Below, one piece after another: positions 37,087 to 49,800 of a stretch of 64,000 nucleotides of DNA. Every line of letters begins with the position of its first letter. The first letter of the stretch is position 1. A program made the position numbers and the translations under genes. The notes below the pieces were generated by a model. The model did not search any database, was not told where the DNA came from, and was given only the letters and a program-made list of their open reading frames with translations. The DNA comes from Apostichopus japonicus (Eukaryota; Echinodermata; Holothuroidea; Aspidochirotida; Stichopodidae), in the NCBI RefSeq assembly GCF_037975245.1, contig NC_092571.1, positions 22,823,564-22,887,563 of the forward strand, read 5' to 3'.

Positions 37087-39884
37087 TAAGTTTTATAATA
37101 TACAGGAGCTGGTTTTATGACAGTTGCAGGTATTTGAAAATGATATCAGTCCAAACCCATCTGTAATCTTTTCATGGGAAATTGAGACAGAGCAGTTCTC
37201 AGGCTCATGAAGTTATGATAACAGGATGATAAAGACGGCAGATAACGCTATGAGATCAACTACCTGAACAAATCAAAGCGCTGATGTTTGATAAACATTT
37301 GATACTGAAATTTAACCTAATAGTTAACAACACAGGTTGATTTTCTTATTGGCATATTGGTTAACAGGGCGGGGGGGTGGAGAGAATAATGTATCCAGAA
37401 TCGAATAGCAATATATGCTATGCAAAATGGTCAAATTGCTAAGTGCAAAGACATCAGGTTTTTTTTTTCATAATATTTTATAAAAGACAATTCAGTAACT
37501 TCAAAACTGCTACACAAAAAATTTCACTGGAATGTTAATGAAGACAGCTTAATTAATCAAGGCTGAAGAGCTGAAGACGTTAAGAAAGAGATTTACTCTG
37601 GATAATTCAGTCCGTTTTATCTAAGATAATTGTATTGGGCTGTAAGTTTATATACTTGCCTGATCAATACAACTGTGCCTGATAATTACGAAGAAATCTA
37701 CAGGATAAACAGTTCACTACTCGATCCAAGTACAGGATGTTTGCAAACGTTTATATTAACTCTCCTTTGTTGTGCCTTTATAATATTAAATTTTTAATCC
37801 AATCCGGAATGTTTGGTTATATCCTGCTGGGTTAATGCAACTGTTTACGACCAAAATTAGTTACTTTCAAACAACCATTTCTATATATAGGAACAAGTTC
37901 TTCATGACTTTTAATATGCATCTACAGTAGCATTGTGGCATTTCTTTGTCTATTAATGCTGTTATGTAAGAGTCACATTCCTTGCCGACGGAATATCATT
38001 TTTTATGTAAAAAAAATGTTCAAATGTCAAAGATATCTTCTAATGCAAGGTATGCATATATATGTAAGATGAATTAGAATGACTAAAACAAGAAAATTTG
38101 CCAGAGTTAATTTTCAGGTAGCATTTGTTGTTATGTAGAAGTTTTACACAAACTCTCTTGATTATGTAATAATATGCTAGCCATTATTTGCTATAGTATA
38201 GGCCTTGCTCAAGTGTGTATTAGTCTGGACTAATAGCTGCTGTACTAGCTCAGATGCTGTATGTGGTATTGGCCAACATGGATGATATCTGTATCCCAGT
38301 GGTAACTCAATATTTGAGCTGATGCTTGTAATACCAGGGAGTGGCTATATGGAACATAACTCCCTGGTAATACCAAATGTATTGGTACATACCTTTGATT
38401 GACCTTCGAAGTTTAAGTTTCAGAGTTCAAGTAAAATTGTCAAAGAGTGAAAAAGAAATGTAAACTTGCATAAAAAGAAGCCCACTATAGGTCTATAGTA
38501 TAAATTTTGTCCTAAGTTCCATGTCAATATCCTGGTTATAATATGTCCTTTGTTTAGTCATGTAGTCTTTGTCTATATAGCCATTCACACCTTCTGTCCA
38601 AAAGTGAAATTGATATGAAATTTCACAGGCATTAAAGTTAGGGTCACACAGCATGTGATGGGAGGGTGACCAGCTGTAAAAGGTGAATTATCTGCTGGGT
38701 CTCATGGTGAAGTGTGAAACAGTAAATTAATGGGTAAAACCAATTTTGTCAGTTGTTCTATCAAATTGGATGCAGTAGAGAGTAATTTGAATCACATTCA
38801 GTGAATTCATGTTATGTTTGTGACAACAATTAGTAAACTACATGCATCTCTGATGCATAAATTACTTTGGGAATCATGTAGTAAATTAACTTACATTATG
38901 ATTATGCACAGACTTTTGACATGCCTGATTTTTGATGACAATGTCCTAAAAGAGAAATGTGCCATGGTTATAAAAAAAAAAAAAACTGGTGTATTTTGTA
39001 TTGCTGTTTGCTAATAAAAACAGTTCTTCTGAAATTTGCTAATATATATAAATTTGTCATAGTTTGTTCACTCTACATCTGTAGTATGTTGTGATATTAA
39101 TTGCTATGAAAGGTTAGTTCTGATATTGTTTTTTGGTATTCCTTCAATGATATGATCTTCTTGGTAGTGAGGCAAGATGGAGAGGAACCTTAGAGGGGAC
39201 AGAGTCTCAAATCAATGTTGAATTCGGTGTTGAATTACTCTGTTAAATGTCTGATAGCAGTGAGTGTGTGTAAACTAACCACAAGTGACATTATACAGTG
39301 CTAAGATCTACTATTTACAGTATTCTATATTGTAGACTTTACAGTATTCTGATCTGTGATCAATGCTTATCAGAGACTTACTTTCCAATTCAGACAGTTA
39401 AACTGGTATACATAGCTTTGTATAGAATGTTCTTTGTTACAGACATATAAGCCTTCTCTGCTTCAGTTAATCTGTATATAAGGTCTGGAAGTAGCTATGA
39501 TGCAATCAATTTATCTCCTTTTGTGTTAGTTCAGAGCATGTGTTAGTACCCAGGCTTAACTGTAACTGAACTCAAATTTAGTGAATGCACCGTACCCATG
39601 CATTGTCCTTAGGTATATCTAGGCTACATATATATATACAACTGAACTATGGTGGAATTTCTTTTCTTCTTGAGGTTATCTTAGCTGTATAGATAATCTG
39701 TTGGTGGGCTATATATTGCATACCTACAAAGTGAACATGGAAGCTGCAGTTTGATGTTCATATGTATGTAGGCAACATGTAGTTTTTCGTGATACACATT
39801 TGACACAGGTAACATTGTCATGATCATACTGTCACATTGTCGATGTTACAGTAAGGTGACTGGGCATAATCACACAGTGACAGT
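37087..39884. other. Intronic stretch, no exon seen
   Basis: AT-rich, stops in all frames. The only structure noted is the hairpin at 38328-38373. Confidence 0.6.
38328..38373. repeat. Inverted repeat / hairpin
   Basis: GTAATACCAGGGAGT (38328-38342) pairs with ACTCCCTGGTAATAC (38359-38373) with one mismatch and a 16-nt loop. Like the hairpin at 33357 it contains CCAGGGA in the stem. Confidence 0.6.
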
Positions 39885-39945
39885 CTCGATGTAAGGGGGC
39901 ACGGGGGGGGGGGCTGAGAGTGGATCCAGTTGTTTGGTTGTGGTA
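39885..39945 (+). repeat. Dispersed repeat fragment, copy 1
   Basis: GTCTCGATGTAAGG, a G-rich spacer, GAGAGT and CAGTTGTTT line up with the segment at 63948-64000. A G11 tract (39903-39913) lies inside this copy. Confidence 0.5.
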
Positions 39946-41849
39946 CCCAGGCTTTATCTTGGGTGACTTTTCTGAAAATAGTTTACACAGTGTAGTTTGC
40001 TTTATAATGTACATTGTACAGTTCTGTGCCTATCTACACTTTTTGGCCCCCTTTCGTCACTGACCCTCATGTGCAGTTTATATTCTTTTGAGAATCGGCT
40101 ACTGCATGCACATGTATAGAAACTGTTGTCATGGTTACAGTCTTGTTGCAAGTGGACTTTTCTAATTGCTAAGTTTTCTTAAAAATGTATCAATAGGCTT
40201 TGTCTACACTTGAACAGCTGAATTACCTGCATATCTGTTTCACATACTGTATGTTAATTACTGTGTGGTATATAGGTCCTCTTAATAGTGTATAAGATCT
40301 ACGGCTCCTTCATGTGTAAATCTTCCTTCTACCTGGCAATCTCGGCCTTGTCGGACAATTACTACATTGAGAACTTTATTAGAAGTGACCTATCACATGT
40401 ACGACATTCGTTGCCGAAAGGTAGACTTCTTCATCTAACTAGTACCGATCCCCGTGCAATTTGTCCCAAGCTGCACCTCTCCTTAGCTGTATGTTAAAAA
40501 TCCCTCTTAGTATATTCTTCCTCAAATAGAGATACCTGCTATTCAAATTCCCCTGGCAGCACCCGCTGAGGATCTCAAGACCTCTTTCACATGATTGGAC
40601 CCATGGGACAGCATGAATGGCCGAGCCCAGCTTATGCATTGTGCACCCGTAATTGGACCATTTACTGTTCAGCAGCAACAAAAGGATTTGCAAAGCCACA
40701 ATAACATTAGCAAGTTACAGAGCCCCTCCACATTCTTCAAAGTGAGACTAAGTTTGTTTGAAGTTGGTATTTACAGCTTTGAATGGCTTTGTACCCCCGG
40801 GTGGAATATGTGTGAATGTCGCTGCAAGCGGCTATTTTAGTTACAAAAAGTGTTGAGATCTGTGGATCACTGTAATATATTCTGTATGCATAAAGTCAAA
40901 GCAGTCTAGAATTGTTAAGTTTTATTGTAACGAGTCCCAATGCGCCTGCCTGGAAGAGAGGAGAATGTTCCGAGGAGCAGCTGGAAAGCTTGTACACAAT
41001 AAACAAAATTTGGGCATGCTATTTATTTCAACGTTGTGTCTTAACTCTCAAAAGACCTATAGTGTTGGTCTTGTGTTAACATATTGACTTGTTTAAGTAC
41101 AGACTGCAGTGTACCTGGAAACACAAACTTTTGCATTAACTCACAAGGAGTTTGCACAACCAGTAGTAGAGGTTACGTTGGTCATAACTTTTGCAAATGA
41201 AAATATCATATAAAATCAGTTTAAATCTGTGGGATGCAAAGTTTTCTGTACTGGATGAAAGTGTGTTAACAAGTCACTTTAATAGTGTGAACCCAAATCG
41301 TTGTCAACCCCATAGGTCTTATGAAATGAGCTGAGGTGTATCTGATTATAATTCCTAGCTCATGATGTGACAAACAATTAAACCACTGTGACACCAAAAC
41401 CAACTAAACATTAAAATGACTACACCTTTATACACTTGGATAGCAGTCTATAGTCATAATGCAATGACTGAATTTCCTTCCCCCTTCCCCTCCCCCCCAA
41501 AAATTTGAAGTGTCTCCAATCCAGTGTTCAAACCTACACACATGTGCAACAGTGCCTAGTATAGATTTTGTCACTTTCTATATCTTACAATGTATATATA
41601 TTTTTTTGTGCACGAAGGTGTGTGTGTGCAATTGTGTTAAGCAAACGTCTATAGACACTACATGTACAGAATATCCGACCTTGCTACATGCGTAGGATTT
41701 CTGTCTCTTTATCAGTTCCCTGGTTGAATGAATCCCAAAAAAAAATCCACTTTTTTGATAACCATTTTTTTTTCCTTTTGTAAAGAATTTGGAACTGTGA
41801 CTTTTGGAAGCAAGACTGGCTTCTGTGTGATATCCTTTTGTTGTAGGGT
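39946..41849. other. Intronic stretch, no exon seen
   Basis: A segment at about 40265-40500 has an open + strand frame with balanced composition but no recognisable domain and no paired splice sites. TG-rich and C-rich short runs lie near 41480-41500 and 41620. Confidence 0.5.
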
Positions 41850-42168
41850 TTGCCATTAAACTTTGTCGGTCGGGTTGATATACTAAAAGGAAGAAAAAAG
41901 CGTGGGACCAGCATATCGACCACCTTTGTAATGTTTGGTACTCCATTCAGAAGTTTTACTTACTCTGCACAAGTCTTTGAAATCAATTACAAGACCATCT
42001 TTGAACTTGTTCAGATCCATCAAAATGTCAAATCTATCAAAAAGTTTACTGAAGACTCATTTTTTCTGTTCTGCACATTTCAATCTTGGTGTTTCCACTT
42101 TGTGAAGCGCCATGGGCAGTGAAGTGGCGCTACCAGAATCTACATTATTGTTATTATTATTATTATCT
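41850..42168 (+). mobile_element. LINE-like 3' fragment (L2/CR1-type), plus orientation
   Basis: The 3' end reads CTTTGTGAAGCGCCATGGGC, then GTGGCGCTACCAG and a (TTA)n tail at about 42145-42168. This is the layout of L2-like LINE tails, though degraded. Just upstream an open frame ends with residues such as SIKKFTEDSFFLF, reminiscent of the C-terminal end of such reverse transcriptases. The frame is too short and diverged for a firm assignment. Confidence 0.5.
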
Positions 42169-45100
42169 TTATGCATATAAAATCTGTATATAGTTAGCAG
42201 TTACATATACATATTTGCATAGAAACAAACTGCAAGTGATAGATAAAACATTTGATACATTATGATGATGTTGTTGTTGTTGTTGTCTGGCCATAAATTA
42301 TAGTTGAACTGTAAATGAGAAATAATGAATATGAAATTGATATCGATATAAATGATCGGACAGTATGCATATGTTCAGCTCAGGTGCATTTTTTGTGGAG
42401 TTAAATGAGCTCCCTTTCACACACAGTGTGTAGAAGAGAGGTCTGTATACACACTGACACACTGGTAGCTCCCTGCATATATATACGTATATATACCCCA
42501 CTAATTCCACTTTCTGTGTGCAAAAGTTTTCCTATCACCCTAGAACCATCTCACCAGTGCTTCTCCAGTTTCACAGGGTAATTTTTAATGGTTCCTTTGG
42601 TATTATGTAAGAGCTTGAAAGGTAAAAAAAAAGGAAAGTGCATTATGTCAGGTATGCAACAGCCCTGAAGGTGAAGTTGTAAGCAAATCTCCTTCTGTTT
42701 TTTAGGGTGTCTTTGTCCCTGTTGTCATGGTGATGGCATTAACCAATCCAATGGACAGACCTCTACTGTGTGGAGAGATAGTGATAAGACCAATTGGACC
42801 TATTATCCTCACTTAGCCCTATTTGAAACTCAAACTAAATTGGATTTGTTTAAAAACCTCATAATGGTTTGGTGATGGTTTAGGTAAGGGCCCCTATTAA
42901 AGTCTTTACTTTGTAGACTTTATGGAGAGGTTCTATGGGCCTTAATTTAACCAGTTAATCATGGCTAAACCTTTGGGGGAGCCTATAACTGTCAAGAGTT
43001 GTTGATATTTTGAGATTGGTTGAATTGTAGTGGGACAGTTGAGCTGATGGGTTGCCATTTTGTTTACATTTTCTACATACATGTTAAATTTAAGCTTTTT
43101 CAATTTCACCAACCACTCTTTTCGTTTATAATTAGTGTATGTACAGTTCATGTGCAAAAAGCAAAGGGTAATAAAATGTGTATGGCTAAGAAAATGATCA
43201 ATATCAATTTAATCGTACTGTATGTCTGCTTTAAGAGCAAATATGAGCAACTCAGGAATAAAGAGTTTAAGGGGGTCATAGGAAGAAATTTGTGTATAGA
43301 GTGGGAGGGGTGAAAGTGGACATGGTGAGGAAGGGGTGGGAAGAGGGAAAGGGTAGGGGTGTCAAGGGATGATGTAGAAGGGGGAAAAGAAAGAGAAAAT
43401 TGGAGGGAAACGGGCATGGGGAGGGAGCATGGGAGCTGAGGGGATAAAGTTCAGTAAGATGGGTGTATAGCAGACGCCTGATGTGTCCATAAATTTACTC
43501 TCTACCTTCATACTGAATCAAATTAATCTGAGCAAATTTATCCATCATCCAATATTGGTCTATGAGATACTAGGGATACTTTCTCAAAATTTTATTCCAA
43601 TTGGAGCATATCAAAATTAGTTCCTTCAGGCAAAAGACTGAAGAATATGAACAAACCTTATGACATCATCCAGTCACGTATATCCTGGACATTTTTTTGG
43701 GGATTGCCTCCTTTATTTGCAATGTTATTACTGTAATAGAGATGAGAATTGTGTAAAATAGCTTGAATAAGAGATGTTTACATTCTTGGCATGACCTGAA
43801 CCTGGCACTGTTTTCCTTGTCAACATTCTTTACCTGCACATACTGAATATATGACAACGAAGGACACCCAGAGGGAATGCCCCATGACACAACTTGATTT
43901 CTCTTAAATGGTGGAGCAAAGATTTTTCTTCATCAAATGTTCGTGACAAAATGGATTAATTGATTTTGCAGAGATTTGCATTTATGCTGAAGACTTGAGC
44001 AAGTCTAAATATGTTACTGCATATCATCAAGCCCACACATGTGCTCCTTGTTAATGTATTGCTTGCTTTTATTACCGGGTGTCTTATTTTTTCTTTAATG
44101 CATGAGATGGGCTTTGCAGATACAGACTCTAAAATATTGAAACTCTTAACAAGATATAATAATGGGATTGGTTTCAGTGTCAACACTTGTTAACCTTGAA
44201 AATATGAAAATATGAAAAGTAAACAAAGAGAAAGCTAAAGGTTTCAGATCCAAGTGGTGCGAGGACTTCACAGATTACAAAATGACAGCTACCAGACAAG
44301 GCAATCTTTAAACTAGGAAACAGTGTCTCTCGATATCTTCACAAAGGTGAAGCTTAAAGGTCGCCGTCATGTAAGCCAAAGATGATCCTTAGGTTTGTGT
44401 CTCCTTAAATGTTGTCCTTCAGTCAGGGCGGCTTGGGTAGAGGAGGGGTTGGGGGGGGGAAGGGTGGAGTTCAGCCAAAGTGCAAGGGTTTATATGTTAC
44501 CTAACATTTGACAAGTTAAATAGAGCATTATTCATCCTTCCCAGGGATATGGAAATTTGTATTCACGCCCAGAAGACCAGATGGAATTCCTGCGGGCAGA
44601 TTATAGTACTGTGAATTATTGGTTGTGCAAGCAAATTCCTGTAATGGAGATTTGGTTTGCAAATGCTGAATCTAACATATGTATTGAAGCTTTCTTAATG
44701 AGGGCATATTCCTTTCAGTACGATGCAAAAGATGTTTAACATTCTAACAAAGAGTGATTAAGTTTAAGGCCATTCAGATCCCAGTGGCAGTATGACACAC
44801 AAATTCACAACATGACAGGACGTCCAAGACCGTAACACTTTAAAACTAGGATAATTCTTTCAATTGAGGCAAGATATTTTTCGTTGCACTTGGTGGAGTT
44901 TGTAGTGCCTCACTAAAATCTCTATCACACTACAGTAGCTAAACATGGTAGAGTAGCTAGCTTTATGTCTTCTTGTGATTTCATGGTTTTATGTGTCTCT
45001 CTGTCTCTCTGCGTGTCTATGTGTGTGTGTGTGTTTTCTCAACACAATCAGTCCTAAGTAATCAACTTGTTTTGCCATTTGAAACTGAACATGCGAATAT

Positions 45101-45580
45101 AAAACCAAGAATGAACTGGGCAGCTAACGTTCCGTCTTATTAAGTCGGTGTCGGGTGAAAGCAGTCCTAATTTCCCAGTGACGCTATTCCCGTTAGACCC
45201 GCTGTGCTGACATTTTATGGAGGCATATATGACTCTTAGAATGTTTACCAATCTTGGAAACTATACATTTACCAGATCTAGAAAAAAGAGAGGTTTTAGT
45301 GGATTAACTTGTTCCAGACACTGGAAGGAATACTCTAATAAAGTAAAGGAGGGCAGTAGAGTTCTTAAAGCAGTGGTCTGGGTTTGGTTGATAATTTAAT
45401 GAAACCCACTGTGTAATTATGCAAAGAAAAGACTAATTGATCAAATAAAAGACATATCGTAGTGGATTTATCCCTAAATGGAAGTTAAACGAGTCATTAA
45501 TGAATTATAATTAAATTTCGTTTTAGTTTTTGTTCGTACTTGATTCGTTATAAGTAATATAGCATAGTTAGGAAAGGAAG
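42169..45580. other. Intronic stretch, no firm exon
   Basis: Contains a TGT repeat (42269-42285), a TATA palindrome (42478-42496), purine/G-rich sequence (43300-43445), a G-rich patch (44435-44467) and TG repeats (45000-45035). Two strong acceptor-like sites are discussed under findings: TTCTGTTTTTTAG ending at 42705 and TTCATCCTTCCCAG ending at 44544. Neither opens onto a recognised domain with a matching donor. Confidence 0.5.
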
Positions 45581-45722
45581 TAAAGAAAGAAGGAAAAGAA
45601 AAAAAAACAAGGTAATAAAACAAAGGAAAGGAAAAGAAAAGACAAAGGAAAAGAAAAGACAAAGGAAAAGAAAAGAAAAGACAAAAGGAAAGAAAACAAA
45701 AGCCAAAACACAAAAGGGAAAC
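45581..45722 (+). repeat. Purine minisatellite, ~17-bp unit
   Basis: Units of AAAGGAAAAGAAAAGAC are repeated about six times with variation. The + strand is almost entirely purine. Phe/Leu-rich frames on the other strand are by-products. Confidence 0.85.
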
Positions 45723-46029
45723 AATAGACAAAACTGTGTGTACCACCAACGTACTACACAATGTAACGTAAAAACCAATCAAAGTAAAAGTTTTTCTTAT
45801 GGCTCAGACACATTAATTGTTATTAATTAGACTCCTTTGTTTTAATTAGTTCATTAATTGAGATCAAAGCTGACTCATAATAGTCAATTAGCCTCCTGAA
45901 GTTGACAGTTCTGCCAGCTTAGTGAATTAATACACTAAATACAGCGTGTCTGGTATTTGTAACAAGAAGGTCCATAAATGTATCCAGCATAGTGCAAACA
46001 CATCCAACCTCTAAGACTCGAATTGGGGC

Positions 46030-46160
46030 TTTCCACTCTTTAGGTAATAGGGTTAACGAACTGGGCCATGGACACAAGATCCAGAGGTTCAAAAGTAGGA
46101 AAGGGAGGCAGTCATCCCATTGTACCGTTGTACGGCTTTGCCACCTACATCGAAGGATAC
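46030..46160 (+). mobile_element. Possible degraded tRNA-derived SINE
   Basis: GTTAACGAACTGGGCCATGG, then ACAAGATCCAGAGGTTCAAA, has the spacing and B-box-like GGTTCAA of a tRNA-related SINE head. The A box and the end of the B box are poor matches. No target duplication was found, so this is tentative and it is not an intact tRNA gene. Confidence 0.35.
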
Positions 46161-46652
46161 TTTACAGCCCGCCCTCTTTAGTGACATAGTCCCCTTTACT
46201 GTACTCTAGAGATCAATCGTAACGCTATCGGACCTGTTACGTATAAGATGTGTATGTGTATGTGTCTGTGTGTGTGTGTGCTTCTCAGTGCAACTTTGCG
46301 TGTGACGTATAGATGCATTTACCAAAGCATAATGCGGAACGACAAATAATAGCCCACATCCAGTGTAAAAGTTTTTAACTATTTATCCAAAGTTGTTAAA
46401 TGTGAAGTCTGTTATAACAATAACTGTTACAGGAATTGTCCCATAATTACATCAATTGTAATATTGTTGGTCGACTCTACCAGAGCCCTTTGTGATAATT
46501 TCTCTGTACATCCTGTCATATGTTGATGTAGGAAACGGGGTAAATGGGTTAAGTCCTGGATTCTACTAGAAGGTAATTGCGTAGAATTGTAAATTTCCAT
46601 TCTACCTTTACTCTACTGTGACTATCTAGTTGAGAATGAGATTAATACTAGT

Positions 46653-46828
46653 CAGGATTGTACCTAGACTTTGCTGGGGGTGATTTTCTGGGGGTTGGGG
46701 GGGGGAGAAGGACAGGCAGAACATATTTCGTAAAAATATAATTTTTTTCTGAGAATTGTTTTGGACGGTGACAGACAGATATTTGGACCACCTGGGCCCC
46801 CTGTCCCTCCCCCAGGGCTATACCACTG
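46653..46828. mobile_element. Decayed hAT-type MITE (176 bp)
   Basis: The left end is CAGGATTGTACCTAG; the right end, read inward, is CAGTGGTATAGCCCTGG. Flanks ATACTAGT (46645-46652) and ATCCAAGT (46829-46836) match at 6 of 8 positions, as expected for an old 8-bp duplication. The interior is G-rich near the left end and C-rich near the right end. Confidence 0.5.
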
Positions 46829-46844
46829 ATCCAAGTGATATTCT

Positions 46845-49800
46845 TTGTGTGGATGTAGTCTAACCTTGTAATAGTTAGTAATACTGACAATGAACCAGGG
46901 CTGATCTGTTAAAAAAGTTTGCTTTTCCTAAAATTCTCCACTCTGTGTCAATTTAAAGGAAGGATAACGTTCGAATGTTCATGTTGGACAACTTCAACAA
47001 ACCCAGTGGGCCAGTAGTATCCAGTACAAACTGTGGAGGAGTACTTTTAATACACTTCTACACTGAAGTAAACAGAATTGCCACCGAATTATTGCACTAC
47101 TTCTTCAAAGGATTTAAATAAATAACAATTTAATGTGTTATAGGAGATCTCATACTACTACATTAATGTTTCCACTGCACTCATTAACATTGCAACCATT
47201 TAACCATTCCCAACATTCTGTAAACGGCTTTTGAAAGACTTCCTTTACTCATTATTTGAAGTAGTTTAACTACTTTACCATAGCCTTGATCTCTGCCCCC
47301 TTCCTCGACTTTGGCAATATCCGCAGAAATATGGCATGGATTAAAGTAAACAAAGAAAGAAAGAACAAAAACAAGAGCTGATTTTGTAACATTGAAAATT
47401 GTGAACACATATTGCATTTGTTGTGTCTTTTATCAATGGACTAAAATTTGACTCACAATTTCTCAAAGCCCAGCCAGCGTCTGCGCGCCTTTTAATTTTT
47501 TTGATTATCAGATTCCCATCGAGTTTTACCCTCCCCTTGAAGTTTCGACATTGCTTATTCTGTGCTCTCTTTGACACCTCTTATCATTGATTGCATAGGC
47601 AGGAAGTGCCAGTTTCTCTTTCAAAGGATTTCTATGCATTATCTCTCCTTACAAGGACAATGGTCCCTGTCAGCCGGGCAGGAGAAAGTCCTTTGATTAT
47701 TTTTTTCTTCACAATTGAACGGACTGACTTTATGGGTGGCCAACGTTTATCGAGTTTGGCGTACGGTGCAGTGAGCAATATATCCTCGGCTTTCCCACAA
47801 TTGGTTATTCGTCTAGAGTCAGTTGGAGGGAAAAATTTCAGAAGGAAATTTACACCTTTCGTATTAAATCTCGTTGATCAGAGGCGTGCCTGGATGAGAC
47901 ACTTTTGCATGATTTTTAAAAGAACTTCTATCACTACCTGAGAAAAGAATTCTGAGAGTTTGATTTAAATATGAAATGACCCACAATTATTAATGCATAG
48001 CCTAGTTTTAATATAGGCCTCATTTTCACTGAATTTCTCCTAATATCAAGCCCTCTCTGTTTTGTTATGATATTATGGAGTGGTTGGTTTAAAAAAAATG
48101 ATACTTTGAAGTTGGAATTTGCAAATGTCATCCATGAAGAAAATCCCTTTTCATAGTTTAGAAGGGTTTTCTCATCATACAGATATCTGTAATGCAACTT
48201 TTATTGAATTTATCTTGGTATTTAAATGACAGTTATATAATTCTATAAAAATGCAGTTGTTTTCGCTATAATTGATAGGCATTTTACGCTTCATACTGTC
48301 AGAAAGAAAAGTCAGACTGCAAATTTCCCTTTTACCTTTGTGTGATAATATATAATATATATGTATACCAATATGACATGTCTTTGGGATGAATCTATTA
48401 TCATCTTTAACACAGGGTGGTTGATGTACTATGTTATTGCTCCCTAATTGATGTGAATTTGCTTTCATTCCTTGCCCTATAAAAAGGCCAAAAACTTTAC
48501 CCATCATTTCGTTCATAATCATTTCCATTACCTCTTGGATAGGTCCAACGCCCTTGTTCCTACCTATCTATGGATGCATGGTTCTGCCATATTTACACCC
48601 CTCTCTCTCTACCAGCTAGACCGCACAATGATCACATAGTGTTTATGTGTGTGGATTGGATGATGAGTCATATCACGTGACCTCACACCAGGTCAACATG
48701 ACCTCAAACATGAGAAGGTACCATGTGGTTAAAGATACCCTTGGGGCAGGTTTCAGCTCCATTTAGTATTTATTTACTCAATCTGTCTGGTGGTGGCACT
48801 TCAATTTAAGGTCATTACTCCATTGTTGGGTAAACAGAGATGCAACATTTACATTCTAATTTGTGACAATTATAGCCTATCCATTGAGAACTGTTTGCAA
48901 GTTTGGATGGCTGTACAAATAACCCATGCTGGGCTAGAAGGGTTTGGAAACTCCCTCCAGGTCATGGAACTAGTATAGAATTTCTATATTTGGAAAAGAT
49001 TTCACTAGCAGTGGTTTTAGCTGAAGTTATCCAGCTACCAAATTACCACCTCAGATTTCTTTGCACTGTGTTAGGATAGAGTCCTGCATATTTACAAGCT
49101 AAGTCCGATCGTGGAAAATGAACAAGTGTAAAGCATCTTTTTACGAGGTGGGAAATCCCTTTCCAATGGCAGCACATATTTATCTTGTGTATGTCTGGTG
49201 AAGAGTTATTATTTTCAATACCCAAGGGAAAACCCATTACAGAGGGACAAAAGTGTCCATGCCATATAACATTCATTGAGAACACTTGTGTTATATGTGG
49301 GGAATTGTGATTTTTGTCCTCAGAATGTGCTACGTATTACAGAAGGTACACTTAGGGACTGGCAAATGGAACAGTAGTTATTCTTGCCATTTTAGAATGT
49401 ATTTAGACCCAAGTTGTATGCAAGCCTTAAGTACATTCATCCTCTGTGAAATGTGACAAACACCAACTGGTGTTATTTTCTTAACAACATTTCAGTTAAT
49501 AACAGAACAGGCATACAAGTGTAATCTAGTCGACATATCCTTTCTATTTCTTTGTCATGCATTTGAAAAAAAAGAAAGAAAAGAAAACAGGTGAAAGTGA
49601 CAACTTAAAATGTTAATACAATATTTTTTGTTCTTGCTATATAATATAATTTAATATAAATAATAACTTAAATTTTCATTGAACACATACCATGTGAGAT
49701 TGACATCACTGTAGTACCTGACCGATCTATACGTATTCCTTATCCTTCAAATTTGTTTGTGGCATTCTAATATTTAATTCTGGGTCATTGTTTATGTACT

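Noticed and set aside
40288-40497. Open + strand frame with balanced composition
   Set aside because: No known domain, no ATG start, no paired splice sites. I could not connect it to agrin modules.
44545-44740. Frame after a strong acceptor (TTCATCCTTCCCAG)
   Set aside because: No matching donor and no recognisable domain. The phase compatible with the NtA exon meets a stop after about 20 codons.
47591-47941. 116-codon + strand frame
   Set aside because: No ATG start, no recognisable motif and no splice context. Its length is within chance for this much sequence.
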